This document shows, piece by piece, positions 41,422 to 52,045 of a stretch of 64,000 bases of DNA. The notes under the pieces were generated by a model. The model had not been told where the DNA came from and searched no databases. It was given only the letters and a program-made list of their open reading frames with translations. Each line of letters starts with the position of its first letter. Within the stretch, counting starts at the first letter, position 1. This DNA comes from Ypsolopha sequella (Eukaryota > Arthropoda > Insecta > Lepidoptera > Ypsolophidae): assembly GCA_934047225.1 (NCBI GenBank), contig OW204012.1:2294001-2358000 (forward strand), written 5' to 3'. The position numbers and the translations under genes were made by a program.

Positions 41422-41837
41422 GGGGCTATACCGTGAAAATTGTCACTTTTTGAAATTATTTATCTGCTCTTTTAATGAAGTTCCAAGTAAAATAAATTAG
41501 TATAACAATTTTGGGACCTTTTACTAGATTTTGGTCTATCAGAAACGCGATAGGAGGAATTTCATTGGATAGAAATAATCATTGAAATCAGGTCTAAATT
41601 TACACTTTTTTTGATATTCTGACAATTTAGGATACCATACAGGCTTGAAAAACATTTATTTAGATGGGTTTTAACTACACCTAAATTACTGGTTATGGAA
41701 TTTTTTGTAGCTATTTTGGTTAATTTTGCATTAATTTAAAACCGACTTTTTGACAATTTTCCCCGATTCCGTCCCTTTCGCACTGCGGGTCTTTCTGCCT
41801 GGAGTAACGGGGACCTTTGCTAGCACGGTATATCACC
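41422..41837. mobile_element. TTAA-target MITE, third copy
   Basis: TTAA on both sides (41418-41421, 41838-41841); interior aligned with 13813-14229 (CCGATTCCGTCCCTTTCGCA; GATGGGTTTTAACTACACCT). Confidence 0.6.
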
Positions 41838-41841
41838 TTAA

Positions 41842-42855
41842 CGTATTTTATAACGTACCCGTATTTTTTTCGTATATTGCCTTAAAGAAAAATTACGTGC
41901 CTAATTTTAGGTCCGCGGGCTCTAAATACATACCTTGAGATAGTAGCACAACGAGAACTTCAAAAATCATTTTCACCAATTTATTTATATTACTGTTTTG
42001 TACTAATATATAAGTTTTAATTTAAATTTATTATGGCAATGAATAACATTTGTACTTGATTTTTTTTTTATCTTTTTAAGCTACATAGTATTTTTTTTGT
42101 TTGTCTGTTTATTTGATCGGTGAACTCGGACTCACGATGGATCGGTTTACACTGTGATGCACCATTCTCAGTTTGTTGTTGTTTAGAATCTTAGGAATGT
42201 GGCCTAAACGAAACATTGATGGATGTTTTCTTATTTATGTTTTCTTATTAAGAGGCCCCTTTACGCCTGCATTCTTAAGATTCATACAAAAGGTAAAAAC
42301 TGAATGTGAAGACAACAGCTTATTTTCTTCATCTTTTTTTTTCGTAAGTATTTTCTAGCGACATCTAACTACGTCTCTATACGGCCCAAAAACTAAAATT
42401 TTTTGAAAAACCATCATAATAATAGCTGTTAGGATATCGTAAATATTGCCGCGTTTTTACGCAAAGTTTAGCAAGTTGCATCATTTTTATCTATACTGGA
42501 AATAATAAAAAAAAAAAACAGACATCTTTCATACTGTAAAGAAGACTAACTTTATACACTTTTTTGTAAATAAACAGTTACCGTTTCATGGAAACCAGTT
42601 CTTACCTGAAACCATTCCACAAATTCGGTGCTTTTTGAATATATCGCCATTTTGCATCTCTTGATGAGATATGGTGCGGGGAGGGGGAGAGGGAAAGATA
42701 TATAAAGATGTGTGTAAAGTTTCATTAAAATCAAAGCTATTAGGACGTCACAAACACCTAAAGCATTTATATGGCAGCTGAACGAGATGGCCCACCTTAA
42801 CATTGAGAAATGGTCGGATTCTTTAGCTAAGATTATGTTTATTTTTGAGAAATCC
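41842..42855. other. Unannotated stretch
   Basis: AT-rich, nothing recognised on either strand. Confidence 0.4.
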
Positions 42856-43022
42856 ATCGCTATGAATACTCTAAATATTATTAGAGTGCATTACAAACTA
42901 GAAAATATCAATCCAGAAACAAATCCAAAGACAAGAATTTGTAAAATTCCCCGGGCCAGGATTCGAACCTGCGACCTCTTGTTATCAAGACAAGCGCGCT
43001 ACCAATTGCGCCACCGAGGTTC
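42856..43022 (-). mobile_element. tRNA-derived SINE
   Basis: From 43022 leftwards: GGAACCTCGGTGGCGCAATT then GGTAGCGCGC (A box) and GGTTCGAATCC (B box). The anticodon arm has an 8-nt loop around GAT, and the 5' and 3' ends do not form an acceptor stem, so this is a SINE head, not a tRNA gene. The tail runs into AT-rich sequence with no clear end. Confidence 0.6.
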
Positions 43023-43436
43023 CTACCTAGACCGGCGAATTCTTCCACCATACTTGTCCACTGTTATTTTTGCATCTGCTTGATATACTAGCTTGTACTG
43101 CACATACAGAACGCACACGAGGGCGTTATGTTTAGCTATTTGTTCAACTGACTGTTTTGTTGTAAATTCCAGTTGCTAGTGTCTTAGTACATTTCATTAA
43201 TGCTTTTATGTTCGGAATTTGGCGTTTTTTCATATTTAAATTAAAAATAGTATAAATATTATATATTTATCTATTCGCCTGATGACGGCCCCACTGAGGG
43301 GTCGAAATATAGCGCCTAAAACTATTTAAACAAGTATTTTTATTTATCTAAAATAAAAAATACAAAAAATAAAAAAGCCCTTAAACGGTATATTATAAAA
43401 ATATTTTATACTGAAATGAATTTATTATGTTTATAA

Positions 43437-43621
43437 TAATATACCATTAATATTATAAATGCGAAAGTTTGGATGGATGGATGGATGTATGTTTGTTACT
43501 CCTTCACGCCGAAGCCACTGAACCGATTAGCCTGAAACTATGCACAAATGTAGTTCTAGACCTGGAATAGGACATAAGCTTCCTTTTATCCCATAAGTCA
43601 GGTCCCATGGGAACAAAAAAT
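43437..43621 (+). mobile_element. Helitron-like 5' region, interrupted
   Basis: ATAAATGCGAAAGTTTGGAT then GGATGGATGTATGTTTGTTA and CTCCTTCACGC, a common start region of lepidopteran non-autonomous Helitrons. Cut off by the hAT MITE at 43622. 43023-43436 shows nothing recognisable. Confidence 0.45.
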
Positions 43622-43879
43622 CAGTGGCGTGCTTAGAACTTTTTTCCGGAAAAGTAATCAGGTCAAGTTTGAGAATAAAAAAAAATGAAACAATTTAAAT
43701 AACACTTTGAAAAAAGAAAGTTTGTATGACGCCATACAGTGCACTGCCTACCCTCTAGAGTGAACATTTTCATACAAGCTTTTTTTTTCAAAATGTTATT
43801 TAAGTTTTTTCATATTTTTTTATCGTCAAACTAGACCTTCTGATTGCTTTTCCGGAAAAAAGTTCTATGCACGCCACTG
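43622..43879. mobile_element. hAT MITE (CAGTGGCGTGC), 258 bp
   Basis: CAGTGGCGTGCTTAGAACTT to AGTTCTATGCACGCCACTG; flanks CAAAAAAT (43614-43621) and CAAGAAAT (43880-43887), 7 of 8 matching. Confidence 0.75.
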
Positions 43880-43884
43880 CAAGA

Positions 43885-44073
43885 AATAGTGTCGTTCAGA
43901 GACGCGGCTTGACCTTCAGCCTTGTCAAACATACTACTAGGGGATTAAATAGTGTCGTTCAGAGACGCGGCTTGACCTTCAGCCTTGTCAAACATACTAC
44001 TAGGGGATTAAATAGTGTCGTTCAGAGACGCGGCTTGACCTTCAGCCTTGTCAAACATACTACTAGGGGATTA
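43885..44073 (+). repeat. Three perfect 63-bp tandem repeats
   Basis: The unit AATAGTGTCGTTCAGAGACG ... CTACTAGGGGATTA occurs three times with no visible difference. 63 is a multiple of 3, so a frame of NSVVQRRGLTFSLVKHTTRG units is open; there is no sign of a gene. Confidence 0.85.
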
Positions 44074-44109
44074 AATCAGTTCTCAAAGACCGCCAAAGAG
44101 ACATTAGCA

Positions 44110-44390
44110 GAGGATTGTATGTATGTATGTATGTATGTAAATTCTTTATTGCACAAAATAAGTATACAATGCACAAAGGCGAACTTAATGCTAATTAGCA
44201 TTATCTACCAGTTAACCTTTGGTGATGTAGAGATTACAAGGGTAGTGCCAAATAAGTTAATTAATTAATGAATTTATAAATATTAACTTTTAATTATGTC
44301 TGCATATTAATATAACATATAATAATTATCTACATATACATCATATAAATATAAAAATATACATACATATAATATTGTAATGAAACCTAT
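44110..44390 (-). mobile_element. LINE 3' tail
   Basis: ATGT units then AAATTCTTTATTGCACAAAA: the reverse complement of a tail with TTTTGTGCAATAAAGAATTT before a short-unit run. Confidence 0.5.
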
Positions 44391-44455
44391 TTTGTAATGG
44401 CATATTAGACCTTCTTGCTGCTGGCCTCGGAAATATCGATGGAGGCTGAATAGAG

Positions 44456-46558
44456 CTCATAATAAGGAATACAAATAGAAACCTGGCTAAAATAAGAACT
44501 GGGCATTAGCCATTGTACTCATCTAACGTAAATTACTCCTGTGTACGAGTGAATGAAACGACGGACCGCACGTACTTTATATTTTTTCCTGGTGTGTCAC
44601 TAGATTGAACCAAACAAATGTCAGACGGATGAAATTTGGATGTATTTTAAAAATTATAATACCATCAAATTAAATATGTCTCATCATTGTATCGTTGTGT
44701 TGTAATATCGTTCGTTTCGTGCATCACATTTTAATTTGGTGGCATCGAAATGTCTAATGCATTTTGCGAAAGTTTACAGCTTCACCGAGAGAAATTAAAT
44801 ATTTTGATGCTCTTCCTCTCAAAATTCGTAAAAGTGTGATTTATTATTGTTTGTGTTGATTGTTTTTTTAACATTGTAATAAAATGTCTTGTGCGATTGA
44901 AGGCTGTAAATCGCATACAGGAAGAAAAGAAAACAACAATGAAGCAATATCATTTCATCGGTGAGTTCTGATAGTTTTTATGTTAATAAGTTGCAGGATC
45001 ATACCTAAAACTCAGTAACAATAATGGTAGATCTTGTAAATCATACTCGTGTTCAATTCTACATCGATATTTGCCTATTTAATATGGATTTTCTGCCGAC
45101 TATTAGAGGTTATGTTTTTTTGCATAGTGATGTACTAAAGTCAGTGTGGCAAACTATCGAACATTGGTTCCCGCGGCAGCCGTGCATAAAGGATAATACC
45201 GCAGATTAATTGCAGCGCGAGTTAAAAGAAAAATAATGCCGAATAAATATTGCTATATTTTTTTGTTACAGATTTCCAAAAAGGGAAGAATTAAAAAGTG
45301 AACGGCTTATTAAAAAAGCAGTCATATTTGTTCGAAACACTTTACGCCGGATTCTTTTGGACCAAACGAAAATTTAAAATGGAGACAGTTAAAACCAGAT
45401 GCTTTACCGACGTTATATTTACCAGATACAGACACATTGGTAACCTTTAAATAATTATGTATAATTGCATTATCAATCTCGTTTGTAGGTACGTGCTTGT
45501 ACTATACTAGAGTATATTAACTCGATAATTTTTCAATTTTAGGCAACAGAACCAGTACCTATGGATGTCTGTGGTGTAGAAAAGTGCATACTTCTATGTG
45601 CATACTTCAAATCGTTCTGAAAGGCCTGTTCAGAACTTGTACGTTACTTCCGTGATCGACTTCACGAAGAAATTCCGCAGATCAAGACATTTTCGTACTT
45701 AGTGGTTGACAATAAAAGTGACAGGGTAGTTCTATCGTGAAATGAATTTTGGGAATGCTTATTGACTTGAACTGCGCATAATTTGATTTCTTATTACAGG
45801 TTATTAGGTATTTTAATCGTTCATTATTTGTTATCAGTTATTATTCAAGATAAGTTGATGTTTATTTGATAGAAATAATAAAAAAATTGAAATTACCTCT
45901 GTAGTAATTGCGCTGCCATCGCTCATCATTGACATAATATTATTATTACGAATCCTGTAAGTCTATGATTATTATGATTTCTATTGTTGCGATTAATACC
46001 TTCCTCATTGATTAAACAAAGACGCGACATCAACGAACATCTATTTGATTGAGTTAAGAGGCGACTTAAAAAGTATCCACTTAAATAGTTTACGGTTGTA
46101 TCTCTGATACAAGCTACATCATTTTTGTACTAGAAACAAGCACAATTTTGGACTTAACTTATGTATCTACCTGCCTACGATATAGTAATTTGTACTTTAT
46201 AAAAAATATTATGCTAAACGAAAGATATCCTTTCATTAACTCCTTATTTACATAATATAACATTGTGTCCCACTGGGGTAGACAGAGACTACTTTGCTAT
46301 TAATTCTCTTGGCCCCTAATGTGTGGTGGGCAGATTGGTCGTGGTTCATTTCGATTTGGTTTATTTATCGTAGTCAAAATTCGACATTGTTACATCACTA
46401 GCAAAGCAACGAACTAGTGACAACCTACCTAATTAAGAAAAAACTAATACATATCTATCTTTCTCTAACGCACTAGAAAGTCGTAAGAAAATCAAGGACA
46501 GGTATCTTTCTCCGCGTATTATTTTAGCCAGGCTTCTATTTGTATTCCTTATTCTAAG
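44456..46558 (+). mobile_element. P-like element, non-autonomous (2103 bp)
   Basis: Ends CTCATAATAAGGAATACAAA and the complement of CTTAGAATAAGGAATACAAA; flanks GAATAGAG and GAATAGAC (8 bp, one mismatch). THAP-domain remnant on the plus strand, no transposase core. Same family as 52544-56936 and 54239-56489 but in the opposite orientation. THAP plus an 8-bp duplication points to the P superfamily. Confidence 0.78.
44884..45450 (+). pseudogene. THAP-domain exons of a P-like element
   Basis: Exon 1 (44884-44961) reads MSCAIEGCKSHTGRKENNNE then AISFHR and a GTGAGT donor. After an acceptor (TTTTTTGTTACAG at about 45271) comes FPKREELKSERLIKKA; then the frame shifts, and WRQLKPDALPTLYLPDT (the usual end of a THAP domain) is read in another frame. 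THAP zinc fingers bind the ends of P elements. Broken, with no catalytic domain following. Confidence 0.7.
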
Positions 46559-47479
46559 GAATAGACAGAGTGGACGGATGTCAGAGACATTTTTGGGAGA
46601 GAGGTTAGAAGGAAATGGAGAGAAAAAGGAGCCCTATAGGATAACAATCCCTGTTACTGGCTCAACCTGTCAACATATCGGAAATTGGAAATACCGACCT
46701 AATATTTTCTTGTCTTGTTTAGTGCATATCGCCTCCTGTGGAGATTATTTAGGATCGGAAATTGTTTCGCGTTTGCAGACCAGCATTTGTATGATAGGGA
46801 CTTTTTATATTTTATTCTAATTAATTCAATTCTAAGGATTGGGAATGTGATTTAGAAAATGCACAAATAATCTCGCCCAGTTGCACCCGCACGCACCTTG
46901 GTGTGTAATGTTTAGACTTGCTCAATCAGTGCGAAACGCATATCTTGAGCCGGATATTCGGCCGCCGGATATCCGGCTTTCCGGCCTAGTGCCTCGCCGG
47001 ATATCCGGTATCCGGCCAAATCACTATCCTTTTCATCTCTAATAATTACTAAACTCATTGGTGCATATTATTATTAGCCACCGCGGCGCGGCGACAGACG
47101 GTCCTGAGATACAGCATATATATCTATCCTACTTGTGCTCTCACGCATATCGCATTTGTCATTGTGCGAGAGAGCAAGTATGACCAAAGGACACTGTATC
47201 TAATCACTGTATCTACAGAAGGAATATCTGAAGGACATCGAAAAAATATTTCGATGCTGAAGGAAAATAGAATCCTGGCTCCAACAACCACCGCTGCAGC
47301 CTCTTCTTAGCCAGCTCCAGCCGGATTGTACATAGTGGAAGTGTTTACTTGTTATGTTTAATTGTTCTCCTTAGTTAGTTTTGATTTAAATTTCATCATC
47401 ATTAAATTTTCATCATTATCATAGGAAGTGTGATTTTATTAAAAACCCTTATAGTAACAATATATATACTGTACATAAT
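46559..47479. other. Unannotated stretch with CCGGATATCCGG palindromes
   Basis: 46951-47017 contains several overlapping copies of GCCGGATATCCGG and variants. 47105-47215 has arms AGATACAG...CTGTATCT and ACTTGTGCTCTCACGC versus TGCGAGAGAGCAAGT, perhaps a small MITE. An 80-codon frame at 46578-46820 matches nothing I know. Confidence 0.45.
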
Positions 47480-47873
47480 AGTAGTTTATGCTACTAGGGC
47501 GAAAAGGAATAAATTACGGGGACGATTTAAAACACGAGCGTAGCGAGTGTTTTAAACGTAACCGAGTAATTTATTGCTTTTACGCCCGTGTATCATACTA
47601 CGTTTTTCAATGCTTAGTGTGAGGAAATGAAAACAAATATAATCTTGTGAACTTTAAATTATGATTGGCTCAAAAGGATTGTATCCAGAGCCGTTAAACA
47701 GTGGGAAAAAAGTATAACATCTATGGTAGACAGGAAAGGCTGCAGGTTAGCCAACCATTACAAACAAATAAAAAAAAAAATAATAATAAAAGCCCTAGGG
47801 CAAAATAATCGACTTTCTGTTCGGTTTTGATGCATAAAAAGTGGGCCTTTACGAGCACATGCATTGAAAATAA
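47480..47873. repeat. Dispersed repeat, copy of 7664-8063
   Basis: Aligned by eye over its length; see 7664-8063. Confidence 0.65.
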
Positions 47874-48002
47874 ATATACAACAATATATCGGTAGTTACG
47901 AGGTACAGTAATAACGCCATTGTACATAACTTTTATTATATAATTTAGAATTAAGTTTTCTGTGTGTGCAATAAGAATAAACATACTATATAAGTACCCT
48001 AC

Positions 48003-48056
48003 AGTACCGAATCTGAAGCCAAAGAAATTACTGGCGAATGGGATCTTGGCAGCGTC
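48003..48056 (-). CDS. Possible exon (weak)
   Basis: 18 codons, DAAKIPFASNFFGFRFGT, between a moderate acceptor (TGTTTGTGAG) and GTAGGG. It joins in frame with the candidate at 48380-48402 to read DQVEAAEDAAKIPF. Using the alternative donor GTACTG it would also fit the phase of exon 39767-39892 (FRFE then SLTAA). Splice sites are poor, so this is tentative. Confidence 0.28.
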
Positions 48057-48269
48057 CTCACAAACATTTAGAACTCATGGCGAAGTTACATAGATTTTGA
48101 AAATAAATTTACTGCTTAAAAATGGTTATATGCATTTGCATATGAAAATATGCTTCAATATTTAATTATGTTTTTTGATGGTAATTTTTTTTAAATAAAA
48201 GTATAAAGTCAAAAAGCAATATAAATTATATTAAAGATAGGTAACGATTGATTATGAAAGGCGCCCAAA

Positions 48270-48362
48270 GCTGAGCGTGAGGTGCAGTTTGCGCCGCCCC
48301 TCGCAGCCTGTCGCCCTGGGCCATGGCCCTTTTGGCCCTAGGGTAAATAAATACGCCACTGG
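48270..48362. repeat. hAT-like repeat end
   Basis: Third copy of the strip described at 1216-1316, ending TAAATACGCCACTG. It lies between the two exon candidates, consistent with an intron. Confidence 0.5.
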
Positions 48363-48379
48363 CAGGCACCCATGCTCAC

Positions 48380-48402
48380 CTCCGCAGCTTCGACTTGGTC
48401 GC
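48380..48402 (-). CDS. Possible micro-exon (weak)
   Basis: 23 nt before a GTGAGC donor, reading DQVEAAE. The acceptor (GCATAAG) has almost no pyrimidine tract, and a stop lies just upstream in this frame. Confidence 0.25.
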
Positions 48403-48775
48403 CTTATGCAAGCATTTTTAACAAATAATCATTATCATAATAATCATAACGGGTTCCATAATCATGTGAGAACAGTGTGCCGATTCTGTATCGGATTTCT
48501 TCCTATTGTCTTCTGTGCTAGTTTCTCTGTAACTTGTTTGTTGTTCCACGCATTGTTTCTTGATACATATACAAAATCTGTCTGTCTGTCTATCTTTAAA
48601 GTAAATAGTTTTCACTGTGCTTTTAGGTAATTGTTAGCTACCAGGTTTTTTGAGGACCGCGTGGGCTCAAAAAAATTGCTCTTCGATGCAAATACAAGTA
48701 TTTAATCAATTAACAGGCAAGTTAAAACTTATGCACATTGTTTAAAAAAAAATTTAATAGGCATAGATTAAATTA

Positions 48776-49010
48776 CATTACGTGTTAATTCGAAAACCAT
48801 TTCGAGATTTGGTCTAAAAAACCTCATGGTGATGGATATTTTTACGAAAAGGCTGCAACTTCCATTTCCTGTCGTGTGACGTCACTTGAGTAATGGCTGT
48901 TTAGAAATGTGTCCTTTGCTATCAAGATAAATTTATAATAATTTGCTTCAGACTAATTTGACAGCTAGATGACAGATGAATAGACAGACCACTTTTTTTT
49001 ATAGTCACAC
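48776..49010. repeat. Dispersed MITE, relative of 37318-37560
   Basis: TTAATTCGAAAACCATTTCG ... GTGACGTCACTTGAG ... GACAGACCACTTTTTT. Copies at 61963-62170 and, reversed, at 37318-37560. The rest of 48403-49639 shows nothing recognisable. Confidence 0.6.
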
Positions 49011-49639
49011 ATCACAATCTATAATATAATGTCTACTATAACAATGTCCGACAACGACGTGAATTCTACGAAAATATAAAAAAAATCTTTTAAAAATCAA
49101 GCCATGGGAGCTTTTACCAGCGATATACATTACCGGAGATAGGCCCTCACTCGCTAGATCGTGTCAAAGTAATGTTGTTGTACTTACATATGAAACGTGA
49201 CACCTTTTTCCTTGCACGTGTTTGTGCTTGTATTTTTGCACTTTCTAAACACGCACAACGGCATTTTAAAGCGGATTGTTTCCTCGTTGATACCAACAAG
49301 TCGTGCGCTCCTTTCGACGGTCAGTAAGCAACTAAAACGTGATGTGCCAAAGCGCACGTTTTAATGTTGACATGCTATTGTTCGCCTAATGTATGGGATG
49401 GGCCTATCTCTGGTAATGTACAATTGAAATATTATTGATTTGGTTATTAATACATTAATAATAAAATTATAAAATTATAAATACATAAATGTTATTGCTA
49501 AATTTTTGCATGCCTTAATTGGTTAAAATAAATGTGCTGTACATAAATGGTTACTTGATTAGTTTTAAGTAATATTGTAACATCTATGAACCACATTCAT
49601 TGCAAATAAACTATTTATATTTATATTAGGAAATTAATG

Positions 49640-49774
49640 TTTACTATAGCGGAACAAGTTCGAAGAAAATGTGGCGATAGCGAAGTTAACTCCAACGTGG
49701 GCAGAGCCGCGAGCTATTATAAATAGACAGGGTACTTGACTTCAACGTGGGTAAAGCCGCGGTCAAATAGCTAG
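49640..49774 (+). mobile_element. Helitron-like 3' end
   Basis: CAACGTGGGTAAAGCCGCGG then TCAAATAGCTAG followed by T: hairpin plus CTAG|T. A partial duplicate of the hairpin region precedes it (CCAACGTGGGCAGAGCCGCG). Confidence 0.55.
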
Positions 49775-50271
49775 TTACAAATGAATGTGTGTTTTATGTA
49801 CAGTGAGATCATTTTGTGGTTGAAGTGCAAGAGGAATCATCATTGTAGCCTCAATATCAAGGTAAAGTACTCATATTTTGCGACATTATGGCCACCAAAG
49901 GAAATAACTGTGTAGAAAGAAGGATAGACTTTTACTTCAGTGTGTTTCTTCACCGTTTGGAAAAGGCGTGACACAAATTTTATACGCGCACAGCTGTCGC
50001 CACTTTTAGGAATGACGTTATTATTACCTAGTTAATAAACATACGCGGCGCACACATAGATTCACCTGTCTTCATACAGTCAAATTAACACCGTATTTAT
50101 TTGAAGTTTGGATGTAAAATACCAAACACGTCATGGCACTGTGCCAATGTGTGTAAAAAGCCATGACCGTATATGACACAATTAGGTCCGTGTTGATAAT
50201 GTTTGAAAAAATATACCTACATTGCGGCGTTAATATTCTAACTCAATGTGTGACACTCTTTATAACCTGCA

Positions 50272-50329
50272 ATGGATAAAATATATTGTCTTATTTCAAC
50301 GCTACTCGCTACAACGATAATATTTCATG
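50272..50329 (+). CDS. Candidate first exon, signal peptide A
   Basis: ATG opens MDKIYCLISTLLATTIIFH and runs into a GTAAGG donor in phase 1. A charged start followed by about 15 hydrophobic residues is a typical secretion signal. No repeat overlaps it. The product cannot be named because following exons are not identified; 51737-51809 is a similar first exon in the same phase. Confidence 0.5.
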
Positions 50330-50582
50330 GTAAGGTTGAAATTTTATTTACCGCAAGGTTTATTCTGTAAATATCACAGTAAATACACGTTTAAACTACT
50401 TACGAAATTCTTTTGAATATCTTATTTGCGTTATTTGAAGAGTAAGAACAATTTGCCACGCTGCAATCTTTGATTATCAAAGGCTGCAATCCACCATTTT
50501 TACAATATGTTTGTTCTAAAGCGTTCGGTTGAGAAATAAGAGGCCCCCGGGTTATGTCTTGAGGTATTGATGAAATCGGTGC

Positions 50583-50907
50583 CAGTGGCGGACTAACAGG
50601 GGGGCGGAAGGGATGGCCCGCCCCGGGCCTCCGGTCTTGGGGGCCCTCAAATGCCTCCGCGTTCCCCTGATCAAATCCTAAACAAGACTTTAAAAAATAA
50701 TTTCATCAAAGGTTTATTTAGCCTAAATAATTTAAGTCGAATTTAAATTTCACTTGCCAGATTTTAACGAAATAAACATAAACACTTATTTATACATACA
50801 AAGGTGAACTGAATAAAAAGCTTGTAAAACTACATATTCTTTTTAAAGCTGGGGGGCTTCATTCAGCTTTGCCGCCCCGGGCCTCTGACGGGCTTAGTCC
50901 GCCACTG
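50583..50907. mobile_element. hAT MITE, 325 bp, perfect 8-bp duplication
   Basis: Ends CAGTGGCGGACTAA and TTAGTCCGCCACTG; ATCGGTGC at 50575-50582 and 50908-50915. GC-rich tips (GGCCCGCCCCGGGCC), AT-rich centre. Confidence 0.88.
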
Positions 50908-51003
50908 ATCGGTGCGGCGCAGTCACGGCTTACATGGCATTTCTATTCCTTATTAATAGTTCTGTGGAAAATGTATGTATGTATGTACGTAATTGTGTAT
51001 GTA

Positions 51004-51169
51004 TGTATGCTTCAGCGACGAATCACGTGACGGTCCTGAGTCATGAGTGTTTTTATCACTCAAAAACCTTTGTGCTCTCCTTAGAATAATAAAATATTCT
51101 AAGGTGCTCTCCAAAACAGTCCGTGTTTGGGTTCAAAATGTTTTTGGGAACTCGTCGCTGAAGCATACA
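51004..51169. repeat. Element with 18-bp inverted repeats
   Basis: TGTATGCTTCAGCGACGA is exactly mirrored at 51152-51169. An inner palindrome CCTTAGAATA...TATTCTAAGG lies near 51080-51105. Confidence 0.6.
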
Positions 51170-51449
51170 CACATACATCCGTTATTAGTGCACATTTACC
51201 ATTTTTGGCAATAAAAAGTGTCTTTTGTATATCATCTTTTACTTTATCTGGTGGTCACAGCCTCCCCGTCTGAACGCCACTGCATGACTGATGCCTGCGC
51301 CCGCGCAGAGCACCTCTGCCTTTGACCTTGAAATCTTACATATTTCGATATTTTGAATAGAAAAAGTTACTGGATTTACTTGAGATATGTTGCATTTAAA
51401 GTTCAACAGATTCTTAATTTTTTGGCGTGTAAATATTTCCAAACGTCGT

Positions 51450-51680
51450 AGCAGATTTGGAGGAGTAGGGAATTCAAGCCAAAAAACCATCATACAGTTG
51501 TTTTTTTTTTTAATATAGAAGTTTTGATTGTACGAAATCAAAATTTGTTGCAAATATTTTTAAAGAGTTAATAATTCATATATATTTTTTTCAAGCCATT
51601 TAGTCCAGCCGTAAACGAGGAGTAGGCTTTAGAAAGTACCCATCTGGCAGTATTTGAAGGGATCAAGGGCCTTAAACACA
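51450..51680. repeat. Dispersed repeat, copy of 3560-3809
   Basis: Shares CGTAAACGAGGAGTAGGCTT and TAGAAAGTACCCAT; see 3560-3809. It ends about 55 bp before the exon at 51737. Confidence 0.5.
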
Positions 51681-51736
51681 ACCCAAATAAAATTGTTTCA
51701 GAGTAAAGTCCCGGTGTTGCGTCAATTGGCTGTGAG

Positions 51737-51809
51737 ATGGGTCGCACGCGCTGCTACGTCATAGTTTACATACTGTTCAGTGTGTTCATTACTTATACTT
51801 GTCTGGAGA
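51737..51809 (+). CDS. Candidate first exon, signal peptide B
   Basis: ATG (with G at -3 and +4) opens MGRTRCYVIVYILFSVFITY then TCLE, ending in phase 1 at a strong GTAAGT donor. Basic start, hydrophobic core, then polar residues: a good signal peptide. Same strand, phase and design as 50272-50329, 1.4 kb upstream, so the two are either alternative first exons of one gene or first exons of tandem paralogues. The nearest acceptor I trust is at 59116. Confidence 0.52.
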
Positions 51810-51852
51810 GTAAGTTACTTCCTTGATATCTGGTTTTTAGGCGCCCTCAAAT

Positions 51853-52045
51853 TCAAATTCAAATTCAAATAGTTTATTTTGCAAAGCAGGTATAGATATA
51901 TACACTTTTTACACGTCAAATTTAATCTAATAAAGAAAATATATGTAATAAAATAATAAATATACATGAACTAAATTAAAGGTTTATTTAATTTATGTAG
52001 CAATATATTTACGATTAAAATGATAGGTAAAATATATATTATACA
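51853..52045 (-). mobile_element. LINE 3' end with TTTGAA tail
   Basis: CAAATTCAAATTCAAATTCA then AATAGTTTATTTTGCAAAGC; same family as 14283-14405. 52046-52543 shows nothing recognisable. Confidence 0.55.

Noticed and set aside
42951..43022. tRNA gene
   Set aside because: A and B boxes are present but no acceptor stem pairs and the anticodon loop has 8 bases; a SINE head explains it.
43867..44268. 133-codon ORF with 21-residue repeats
   Set aside because: It begins inside a hAT MITE, runs through a 63-bp satellite and ends in a LINE tail.
44884..45450. Host THAP-domain gene
   Set aside because: It lies within P-type TIRs with an 8-bp duplication, exists in several copies, and is frameshifted.
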